Assembly: GCA_003132825.1 (NCBI GenBank)
Contig: PKYX01000232.1
Span: forward strand, 730-6,469
Source of the DNA: Acidobacteriaceae bacterium
GTDB taxonomy: Bacteria > Acidobacteriota > Terriglobia > Terriglobales > Acidobacteriaceae
Length of the DNA stretch: 5,740 bases
Reading direction: 5' to 3'
Shown: positions 1 through 5,537 of the stretch, one piece after another
How positions within the stretch are numbered: position 1 is the first letter of the stretch
Layout of the letters: each line of letters starts with the position of its first letter
Program-made: the position numbers and the translations under genes
Notes under the pieces: generated by a model
What the model was told of the DNA's origin: nothing
Seen by the model: the letters and a program-made list of their open reading frames with translations, nothing else
Database searches by the model: none

Positions 1-753
1 GCGCTCGAGAATGCTGACTCCACGCTCGGCGAGCTTTTCGTTGGTGAGATGGACGTTGACCATCAAGTTGCCATAGACATATCCCAGGCGCGTCATGGCG
101 CCGGTCGAGAGCATGTTGAGGATCATTTTTTGCGCCGTGCCGGCTTTCATGCGCGTGGATCCGGAGACCGCCTCAGGACCGACTTCCGCCACAATCGCCA
201 AATGGGCTGCTTTTTCGAGAGGAGAATTGGGGTTGCAAGTGACGGCGACGGTCTTTGCACCCTGGCGGCGGGCATAGGCGATGGCGGCGACGGTAAATGG
301 AGTTCGTCCGCTGGCGGCGATTCCGACCACCACGTCCGCCCTGCCCGGTTTCTTCTTGGCCATTTCCCGCTTGCCCAGCTCGCGGGAATCTTCATCGGCT
401 TCGATTGCAATGCCCAGAGCTTTCGGTCCTCCCGCCATCACGTACTGAACCGTTTTCGGATCGAGGTTGAAGGTCGGAGGACACTCGGCGGCATCGAGTG
501 CCGCAATGCGGCCGCTCGTGCCGGCGCCCACATAGAGGAGGCGGCCGCCTCGGCCGAGAGCATAGGCGATCAGGTCGATGGCGCGCGCAATCTGCGGCAG
601 GGCGCGTTTGACCGCGGGCGCGACCTTCCGGTCTTCGAGATTGATGATGCGCGCGATTTCAAGCGCTGACTGCAGGTCGAGATCGACCGCGGCGGGGTTC
701 GCCTTTTCGGTCGAGAGGCGTCCTAGGTCGGGGCGCGGCTTTCTAGCTTTCAA
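1..753 (-). CDS. murQ: N-acetylmuramic acid 6-phosphate etherase MurQ (3'-truncated by window edge)
   Basis: MurQ cleaves the D-lactyl ether of MurNAc-6-phosphate in the cytoplasm, giving GlcNAc-6-phosphate and D-lactate; it is the committed step of MurNAc recycling. The 251 visible residues form a SIS-type sugar-phosphate fold. RLSTEKANP at 12-20 is the family N-terminal signature. GAGTSGR (76-82) is the phosphosugar-binding loop. AAECPPTF (88-95) carries Glu90, aligned with E. coli MurQ Glu83. EADEDSRE (118-125) carries Glu121, aligned with catalytic Glu114. VVVGIAASGRTPF, TRMKAGTAQK and LNMLSTGAM follow, and the visible part ends shortly after NEKLAERGVSILER. About 50 residues (the helical C-terminal domain) lie beyond the window. 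No ATG or GTG precedes the signature, so I chose TTG at 753, which overlaps the upstream serine hydrolase gene by 11 bp and suggests translational coupling. The frame stays open further upstream, so the exact start is unproven. The family call is very secure. Confidence 0.95.
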   Translation of the reverse strand, partial: MKARKPRPDLGRLSTEKANPAAVDLDLQSALEIARIINLEDRKVAPAVKRALPQIARAIDLIAYALGRGGRLLYVGAGTSGRIAALDAAECPPTFNLDPKTVQYVMAGGPKALGIAIEADEDSRELGKREMAKKKPGRADVVVGIAASGRTPFTVAAIAYARRQGAKTVAVTCNPNSPLEKAAHLAIVAEVGPEAVSGSTRMKAGTAQKMILNMLSTGAMTRLGYVYGNLMVNVHLTNEKLAERGVSILER

Positions 754-1909
754 GCGTGCCCCCCCCCGGGCCGGCGCGCTCGAACCCCTGCATCACGGCG
801 TTATGGAATCTGGGGCGCACTTGTTTGATCGCATGGTTGCCGCAGTCGGGCCAAGTGCGATTGGTCAGCAAGGTGATCGAAAGCTGGCGTTTCGGGTCGA
901 TCCACAGGGAGGTTCCGGTGTAGCCGAGGTGGCCGAAGGAGTCGGCGGAAAAATACTTCCCGGACTGCGAAGGGAACGAAGGCGTATCCCATCCCAGGGC
1001 GCGGGAGGTGCCCGCCGGGGTTTGCTCGCGGCGGGTGAATAGCGCCAGGGTCTCCGGGCGAATGAAGGGGCGGCCGCCGTGCAGCAAAGCATTGGCGTAG
1101 ATGGCCAGATCCTGCGCCGTACCGAAGAGGCCGGCATGCCCGGCGACTCCGCCGAGGACGCTCGCATTCTCGTCCTGCACCTCGCCCTGGATGGCGCGGT
1201 GGCGGAAGGAGTGGTCGTCTTCGGTGGGCGGGATGAGGGTGCGCCAGGAGGGGGGCGGATTGAAAGCGGTCGTGGCCATGCCGAGCGGGCCGAAGACCTC
1301 ACGCTGGCAGAAGCGGTCGAGCGCTTCATCGGCCACCCGCTCGAGCGCGACTCCCAAGATGATGAAGCCGATGTCACTATACTCGGCCCGCGTGCCGGGG
1401 TCGGCCGTGAGCGGAGTCGCGAAGGCTGCGGCCAGAAGTTCTTCCCGTCCGGGCGCGCGCAGGAACAGCTTCTCGTAAGCCGGTAAACCCGAGGAATGGG
1501 CGAGCAGCATATGGAAAGTGACTTGGCGGCGCTGGGAGGAATTTTGAGAAAACTCGGGCACGATTGCCGCCACTGGGGCTTCGAGGTCGAGCAACCCGCG
1601 TTCAAACAGAACCATGGCCATGGCGGTGGTGGCCGCGACTTTCGAAAGGGAAGCCAAGTCGAAAACACTCGCCGGGGTTGCGGCGGAGGAATCGGCGGCA
1701 TAGGTGAAGCGGCCAAAGGCTCTGCAGGCGACCAGTTTTCCACCCTGCGTGATGGCGACCGAGGCCGCCGGGAAGGCTCGTTCCGCAATGGAGCTCCGCA
1801 GCACGTCAAAGGCCTCAACAAAGGTGGTTTCCTGCTGCTCGTGCGCAGGCACCGGAAAAGCGGCGGAGGTGTGGGCGGGAGTGTTCAGCGACAGTGCGCT
1901 TTCATCCAA
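743..1909 (-). CDS. Leaderless serine hydrolase of the class C beta-lactamase / AmiE family
   Basis: This is a 388-residue acyl-serine hydrolase of COG1680 (Pfam Beta-lactamase). Visible active-site blocks are SLSK at 87-90 (nucleophile Ser87, Lys90), the Tyr motif YSD at 177-179, and GHLGYTGTS around 326-334 at the KTG/HTG position. GGVAGHAGLF (253-262) and LGWD (305-308) are subfamily landmarks. No signal peptide or hydrophobic N-terminus is present, so the product is probably cytoplasmic, like its partner MurQ. B. subtilis AmiE, an N-acetylmuramyl-L-alanine amidase encoded next to murQ, belongs to this fold, so an amidase acting on imported muropeptides is the likeliest role. A D-Ala peptidase, esterase or true beta-lactamase cannot be excluded. 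The start is TTG at 1909, the first canonical start after the in-frame stop at 2054-2056; the Shine-Dalgarno is weak. The C-terminus ends in a glycine-rich tail made by a nine-G run, overlapping murQ. It is a paralogue of the N-terminal half of the divergent fusion gene. Confidence 0.88.
   Translation of the reverse strand: MDESALSLNTPAHTSAAFPVPAHEQQETTFVEAFDVLRSSIAERAFPAASVAITQGGKLVACRAFGRFTYAADSSAATPASVFDLASLSKVAATTAMAMVLFERGLLDLEAPVAAIVPEFSQNSSQRRQVTFHMLLAHSSGLPAYEKLFLRAPGREELLAAAFATPLTADPGTRAEYSDIGFIILGVALERVADEALDRFCQREVFGPLGMATTAFNPPPSWRTLIPPTEDDHSFRHRAIQGEVQDENASVLGGVAGHAGLFGTAQDLAIYANALLHGGRPFIRPETLALFTRREQTPAGTSRALGWDTPSFPSQSGKYFSADSFGHLGYTGTSLWIDPKRQLSITLLTNRTWPDCGNHAIKQVRPRFHNAVMQGFERAGPGGGTLES
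759..767 (-). repeat. Nine-base G homopolymer at the serine hydrolase / murQ junction
   Basis: Nine consecutive C on the plus strand (G on the coding strand) lie 5 bases before the proposed murQ TTG and within the last codons of the serine hydrolase. The murQ frame is open through this run. Losing a single G would shift the hydrolase frame directly into murQ and produce one fused polypeptide; gaining one G would lead to a TGA at once. Such runs are prone to replication or transcription slippage and also to sequencing error. The run may also act as a crude G-rich ribosome-binding stretch for murQ. Confidence 0.85.
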
Positions 1910-1933
1910 GGATGGCCTAGGCTCGATGTCCGG

Positions 1934-1962
1934 TTTATAGCAAAGTTCAGGGTCGGGGTAAA
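1934..1962 (-). promoter_or_regulatory. Extended -10 promoter for the serine hydrolase-murQ unit
   Basis: On the minus strand TATAAA lies at 1939-1934. It is preceded by TGC, giving the extended -10 form TGnTATAAA. TTTACC at 1962-1957 sits 17 bp upstream as a 4-of-6 match to the -35 hexamer. Transcription would start near 1927, leaving a leader of roughly 17 bases before the TTG at 1909. The match is by eye; the spacing and the TG element raise it above chance for this GC-rich sequence. Confidence 0.5.
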
Positions 1963-2043
1963 GCCATCCGCCTGTGGCAGAAATGGCACCCCCCTTACGG
2001 GAGTGCCTTGAGCGACGGGACAGCGGGTGTGTAGAGTCAGAAC

Positions 2044-2109
2044 ATCGAAGCCCTCAAAACCAACTCGTGCGGCTGGCGATATCGGTCGTGCCTTCTCCTT
2101 GCCCTGGTC
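2044..2109 (+). other. Probable 5' extension of the fusion gene encoding its signal peptide
   Basis: The reading frame of the fusion gene is open from 2035, just after a TAG at 2032-2034. The 22 codons from ATC at 2044 encode a basic n-region (residues including Lys, Arg, Arg) and the start of a leucine-rich core, SCLLLALV. The core continues across the TTG at 2110 as LAGACPRPAIAA, with an AIAA signal peptidase I-type site. No ATG, GTG or TTG occurs in this stretch. Either the rare ATC start at 2044 (803-residue protein) is used, or a start codon has been lost or frameshifted here. A lipoprotein cleavage before the Cys of LAGAC is possible, but the box is poor. Confidence 0.55.
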
Positions 2110-4455
2110 TTGGCCGGCGCCTGTCCCCGGCCAGCCATCGCGGCCGTGGGCGCTCAGACGGCTTCCCCGAACCGGCTGCGTGTGCTCGACGGCGTAGTCG
2201 AGGAAGCCATTCGGGACGGCCAGATTCCCGGTGCGGTGGTGCTGGTTTGGCATGATGGCAGCGTGATCTACGACAAAGCCTTCGGACACCGGGCGCTTGA
2301 GCCGCGCCCCGAGCGCATGACGCTCGACACCATTTTCGATCTTGCCTCGCTCACCAAGGTGGTGGCCACGACCACCGCTATCATGCAACTGGTCGAGCGC
2401 GGGCAACTACGTCTGAATGATCCGGTCGCAAAATACATTCCCGAATTCGCGCAGAATGGAAAGGAAGACATGACGGTGCGCGAGTTGCTGACGCACCACT
2501 CGGGCCTACCCGACGACTTGGATTTGAAGCAGGGATGGGCGGGCCGGGATGCTGCGCTCCGCATGGCGTATGAATCGAAGCCGGTGTTTCCGCCGGGAGC
2601 GCGCTTTCTCTACAGCGACGTGAACTTCATCACCCTGGGCGCGGTGGTCGAGAGGGTTTCAGGAACATCTCTCGATCAGTACTGCGCGGCCCATATCTTT
2701 GCGCCGCTCAAAATGACCCACACCCGCTTCCTGCCTCCGCCCGCCTGGGTGCGAAAGATCGCTCCCACGCAGTATGACGAGCACGATCACATGCTGCGGG
2801 GCGTGGTGCACGATCCCACCGCGCGCCGCATGGGAGGCGTGGCCGGCCATGCCGGTCTATTCTCAACCGCCGGCGATCTGTCGAAGTTTGCCCAGGCCTT
2901 GCTCGCGGGCAGTCCGGTGCTTTCCGCGCTCGCGGTCGAGAAAATGACCACGCCGCAGCAGCCCCCGACTTCCTCGGTGCTGCACGGCCTAGGCTGGGAT
3001 ATTGATTCGCCATTCTCCTCAAGCCGAGGCGCGCTGCTTCCGGTCGGATCGTTCGGCCACACCGGCTTCACCGGAACTTCCTTGTGGATTGATCCGACGA
3101 CCCGCACCTTCATCATCATTCTGGCCAACGCCGTGCATCCCCGAGGCAAAGGAAGCGCGGTGGCGGTGCGCGCCAAGATTGCCACCGCGGTAGCGGCGGC
3201 GCTTCCCCTGACGGTGAGCGAGAAGGAAGCGCTGCGCTGGGAGAGCATTACCGGCTACAACGAAGTGGAAACTGCGGCCCGGCGGCTGAGCGCACGCAAC
3301 GGATCGGTCCAGACCGGAATCGACGTTCTCGAGGCCCATGACTTCGATGTCATTCGCGGGACCACCGAGAAGAAAAAGATCGGCGTGCTGACCAATCAAA
3401 CCGGAGTGGATTCCGCGGGGCGACGCACCATTGATGTGTTGGCGCAAGTTCCCGGCGTTACGCTCGCGGCCATCTTCAGTCCCGAGCACGGAGTCACGGG
3501 CACCCTCGATACGACCGATATCAGCAACTCGAAGGATGCCGCGACGGGCGTGCCCGTCTATAGCGTCTATGGCGCCACCCAGGCGGCCCGCCATCCGCCG
3601 CTCGAGGTGCTGAAGACGCTCGACGCGGTCGTGATCGACATTCAAGACGCAGGCGCTCGCTTTTACACCTACGAGACCACCCTGGGCTATTTTCTCGAGG
3701 CCGCGGCCCAGGCCGGCATCGAAGTCATTGTGCTCGACCGGCCGAATCCGATCACAGGATCCTTCGTGCAGGGGCCGATCCCCGATGCTGGGCGGGAAAG
3801 CTTCGTGAACTATTTTCCGCTTCCGGTGCGCCATGGCATGACCATGGGAGAGCTGGCGAAGATGTTCAATGCCGAGCGCAACCTCAATGCCAGGCTGACA
3901 GTCGTGCCCATGGCAGGCTGGATTCGCGGCGACTGGTATGACTCGACCGGGCTCGAGTGGGTGAATCCATCGCCCAATCTGCGCAGTCTGGTCGAGGCCG
4001 AGCTCTATCCGGGTGTGGCGCTGATCGAGGGCACGAACGTTTCCGTCGGCCGGGGAACCGACACCCCCTTTGAGCTGGTGGGCGCTCCCTGGATCAACGG
4101 TCGTGAACTGGCGGCGCATCTGAACGGGAGAGAAATCTCCGGCGTGCGATTTGTACCGGTCCGCTTTACTCCCTCGGCCAGCGAGCATCAGGGCGAGATG
4201 TGCCAGGGAGTCAACATCACGCTCCTTCGGCGCAATGCTTTCGATGCTCCCCAGCTGGGGATCGAACTGGCTTCTGCACTGCACCAGCTGTATCCGCAAC
4301 AGTTCCATATGGAGCGGATGATTGAGCTGCTGCTGAATCAGTCTGTCTATGACGCGATTGTCGAGGGGCAGGATCCGCGGCGCATCAGCCAGGACTGGCA
4401 GGAATCGCTCGACAAATTTCTTCCGCTACGGGAAAAGTACCTAATCTATAAATGA
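2110..4455 (+). CDS. Exported AmiE-like serine hydrolase fused to NamZ (DUF1343/GH171) exo-beta-N-acetylmuramidase
   Basis: This 781-residue protein (counted from the TTG at 2110) carries two complete enzyme domains. Residues about 22-366 are a class C beta-lactamase/AmiE fold with SLTK at 80-83, YSDVN at 168-172, GGVAGHAGLF at 242-251, LGWD at 294-297 and GHTGFTGTSLWIDP at 316-329. After a linker (about 367-400), residues 400-781 match DUF1343/NamZ across its full usual length: KIGVLTNQTGVD (423-434), FSPEHG (456-461), DIQDAGARFYTYETT (510-524), VLDRPNP (541-547), PLPVRHGMTMGEL, ELYPGVALIEGTNVSVGRGT (631-650). NamZ, defined in B. subtilis YbbC, releases MurNAc from non-reducing ends of peptidoglycan fragments and prefers peptide-free sugar; AmiE removes the peptide. 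The fusion would couple these consecutive steps outside the cytoplasmic membrane. The TTG falls inside the signal-peptide core, so the true start is probably upstream near 2044. No Shine-Dalgarno is obvious for either start. Confidence 0.92.
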   Translation: MAGACPRPAIAAVGAQTASPNRLRVLDGVVEEAIRDGQIPGAVVLVWHDGSVIYDKAFGHRALEPRPERMTLDTIFDLASLTKVVATTTAIMQLVERGQLRLNDPVAKYIPEFAQNGKEDMTVRELLTHHSGLPDDLDLKQGWAGRDAALRMAYESKPVFPPGARFLYSDVNFITLGAVVERVSGTSLDQYCAAHIFAPLKMTHTRFLPPPAWVRKIAPTQYDEHDHMLRGVVHDPTARRMGGVAGHAGLFSTAGDLSKFAQALLAGSPVLSALAVEKMTTPQQPPTSSVLHGLGWDIDSPFSSSRGALLPVGSFGHTGFTGTSLWIDPTTRTFIIILANAVHPRGKGSAVAVRAKIATAVAAALPLTVSEKEALRWESITGYNEVETAARRLSARNGSVQTGIDVLEAHDFDVIRGTTEKKKIGVLTNQTGVDSAGRRTIDVLAQVPGVTLAAIFSPEHGVTGTLDTTDISNSKDAATGVPVYSVYGATQAARHPPLEVLKTLDAVVIDIQDAGARFYTYETTLGYFLEAAAQAGIEVIVLDRPNPITGSFVQGPIPDAGRESFVNYFPLPVRHGMTMGELAKMFNAERNLNARLTVVPMAGWIRGDWYDSTGLEWVNPSPNLRSLVEAELYPGVALIEGTNVSVGRGTDTPFELVGAPWINGRELAAHLNGREISGVRFVPVRFTPSASEHQGEMCQGVNITLLRRNAFDAPQLGIELASALHQLYPQQFHMERMIELLLNQSVYDAIVEGQDPRRISQDWQESLDKFLPLREKYLIYK

Positions 4456-4513
4456 GCCGGTGGGTCCGACGGGGATCCAACTCTCGCCAAGCGAAGGCGC
4501 ATCCTAGCCTCGA

Positions 4514-4539
4514 TGGCCAATGTAAATTCCCCCTGGCCA
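4514..4539. repeat. Paired TGGCCA palindromes in phase upstream of the 4610 gene
   Basis: The palindromic hexamer TGGCCA occurs at 4514-4519 and again at 4534-4539, exactly 20 bp start to start, about two helical turns. The pair flanks the presumed -35 position, and the second copy ends 4 bp before the TATAAT. This geometry would suit a dimeric regulator bound to one face of the helix, but hexamers this GC-rich are common here. Confidence 0.35.
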
Positions 4540-4549
4540 CGCTTATAAT
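4521..4549 (+). promoter_or_regulatory. Sigma70-type promoter with consensus -10
   Basis: A perfect TATAAT lies at 4544-4549. The hexamer TGTAAA at 4521-4526, 17 bp upstream, is a weak -35 match (3 of 6). Transcription would begin near 4556 and give a leader of about 54 bases before the ATG at 4610. A consensus -10 in such GC-rich surroundings, properly placed before a well-defined gene start, is good evidence that this gene is transcribed separately from the fusion gene. Confidence 0.65.
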
Positions 4550-4597
4550 GCCAGCTTGATATGGGGGCCGAAGCCGGGCGAGTTCTGGCATCCGGTC

Positions 4598-4602
4598 AGG
4601 AG
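4598..4602 (+). promoter_or_regulatory. Shine-Dalgarno site that fixes the start at 4610
   Basis: AGGAG lies 7 bases before the ATG at 4610, ideal spacing. It decides in favour of this ATG, which opens directly into a signal peptide, and against the in-frame TTG at 4556, which would add 18 residues with no ribosome-binding site. Confidence 0.85.
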
Positions 4603-4609
4603 TAAATCC

Positions 4610-5323
4610 ATGCGTATTCTGTTAACCCTCTTAGTACTATCGCTGTCACTCTCCGCCCTGACATTTGGACAATCGAGCTCGGCTCCGCCGGCCAATGCCG
4701 CGAGCCTCCCGCCGGCTGCGGCGGAAAATCCGAATGTGCTGGTCATTCCGGCCGACACCAAAGTCCCGATCGTGCTGAAGCAGACCATCTCGACCAAGAA
4801 CACCCGCGAGGGAGATGCGGTTTATGCCGAAACCACATTTCCCGTGGTGGTGAACGAACGCATCATCATTCCCGCCGGGACCTACGTGCAGGGAAGAATC
4901 AGCCACATCGAACGGGCGGGACGAGTCAAAGGCCGGGCGGAAGTGCTGATGCATTTCACCACCCTGATCTACCCGAGCGGCTACACCGTGATGCTGCCCG
5001 GAGCACTGCAAGGCGCGCCCGGCGCCGACAAGGCTTCGGTGAAGGATTCAGAAGGCACGGTGCGGGAAGATGGCCAGACCGGGGAAAAGGTAGCCACCGC
5101 GGCGGAGCGGGGAATCGGCGGTGCAAGCGGGGGCGCAGTCATCGGTGGCATCACCACCGGAAGCCGCGCCGCAGCCGGCATCGGGGCCGGTCTGGGGGGA
5201 GCGGTCGGGGTGGCTTCGGCCCTGCTGAAGCGAGGTAGCGACGTTAAGCTCGAGGCGGGCACGACGGTCGAGATGGTGATCCAGCGGCAGGTGACGCTCG
5301 ATGCCGGCCGCATTCCGCGCTGA
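4610..5323 (+). CDS. Exported conserved protein with TrbI/VirB10-like beta domain and glycine-zipper segment
   Basis: The product has 237 residues. It begins with a Sec signal peptide: MR, a hydrophobic core at about 3-19, and cleavage near residue 20-22 before a Ser/Ala/Pro-rich linker. Residues about 42-130 form a beta-rich module: VIPADTKVPIVLKQTIST, a REGDAVYAET strand, RIIIPAGTYVQGRI, and an AGRVKGRAEV turn. This resembles the TrbI/VirB10-like domains of many acidobacterial envelope proteins. Residues 168-205 are rich in glycine and alanine with repeated GG and GxG, a glycine-zipper-like stretch that may associate with a membrane. The C-terminus returns to a beta pattern (VKLEAGTTVEMVIQRQVTL). 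No catalytic motif is visible and there is no type IV secretion context, so a conjugation role is unlikely. It has its own promoter and is probably not part of the muropeptide pathway. The exact function is unknown; the CDS itself is secure. Confidence 0.85.
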   Translation: MRILLTLLVLSLSLSALTFGQSSSAPPANAASLPPAAAENPNVLVIPADTKVPIVLKQTISTKNTREGDAVYAETTFPVVVNERIIIPAGTYVQGRISHIERAGRVKGRAEVLMHFTTLIYPSGYTVMLPGALQGAPGADKASVKDSEGTVREDGQTGEKVATAAERGIGGASGGAVIGGITTGSRAAAGIGAGLGGAVGVASALLKRGSDVKLEAGTTVEMVIQRQVTLDAGRIPR

Positions 5324-5340
5324 AGAGAAGAATTTTCCTG

Positions 5341-5380
5341 CACCGGCCGTTCCTTCGAACCACCAGCCGTTCCTGCCAAC
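5341..5380 (+). repeat. Two tandem imperfect 20-bp repeats in the convergent spacer
   Basis: The units 5341-5360 and 5361-5380 abut and agree at 17 of 20 positions (consensus CACCRGCCGTTCCTKCSAAC). They lie 18 bp after the stop of the exported-protein gene and are not part of a credible reading frame. No third unit is found on either side. Within the second unit GTTCC can pair with GGAAC at 5381-5385. Confidence 0.7.
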
Positions 5381-5446
5381 GGAACAGCGCCGTCTTTTGC
5401 GCCGGCACCGCGACCGTCTGCGGTCTCAACTCCTCGGCCAGCCGAT

Positions 5447-5499
5447 GGACCGGCGGTCCCGGCGGAGGATCGGTTCACGGGCTTCCCGGGAAACGGATC
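5447..5499. other. Hairpin-forming sequences between convergent genes
   Basis: GGACC-GGC-GGTCC at 5447-5459 is a perfect 5-bp stem with a three-base loop. A 32-bp imperfect palindrome at 5468-5499 has GATC ends and inner GTT/AAC and GG/CC pairs. They sit between the 3' ends of the exported-protein gene and the HD-GYP gene, where a bidirectional transcription end is expected. No T-run follows on either strand, so these are not classical intrinsic terminators. Confidence 0.3.
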
Positions 5500-5537
5500 T
5501 GGCGGCGAGCGGCAACGCCGGGGGGAGTGCGAGGAGG

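Larger units (their letters stand above)
1910..2109. other. Divergent intergenic control region
   Basis: This stretch of about 200 bases separates the leftward hydrolase-murQ unit from the rightward fusion gene. It holds the leftward extended -10 promoter. For the rightward gene there is only a weak candidate: TTGAGC at 2008-2013 and TAGAGT at 2032-2037 with an 18-bp spacer. The last 66 bases (2044-2109) read as signal-peptide codons of the fusion gene. No convincing operator palindrome was found. Shared control of both sides would fit the common recycling role but is inference. Confidence 0.5.

Noticed and set aside
49..669. Long plus-strand open frame of 206 codons
   Set aside because: It lies antisense to murQ, whose minus-strand translation matches the family throughout. 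The frame is a by-product of GC-rich codon usage.
865..1821. 318-codon minus-strand frame inside the serine hydrolase
   Set aside because: Its Arg/Pro/Ser-rich composition has no recognisable motifs, while the other frame on the same strand carries SLSK, YSD and GHLGYTG.
1885..2406. 173-codon minus-strand frame across the divergent region
   Set aside because: It overlaps both flanking genes, has no recognisable motif, and would cover the promoter and signal-peptide region.
3019..4308. 429-codon minus-strand open frame opposite the fusion gene
   Set aside because: It is a mirror of the NamZ-coding half. The plus-strand frame shows the conserved DUF1343 blocks; this one shows none and has no start signals.
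4456..4510. Possible intrinsic terminator after the fusion gene
   Set aside because: Only a 4-bp CGCC/GGCG stem is seen and no T-run follows, so it cannot be supported.
4556..4609. TTG at 4556 as the start of the exported protein
   Set aside because: It coincides with the expected transcription start and lacks a ribosome-binding site. The ATG at 4610 has AGGAG at 7 bases and opens the signal peptide.
4981..5478. Minus-strand 165-codon frame over the end of the exported-protein gene
   Set aside because: Pro/Ala/Ser-rich shadow of the glycine-rich segment; no ribosome-binding site or family resemblance.
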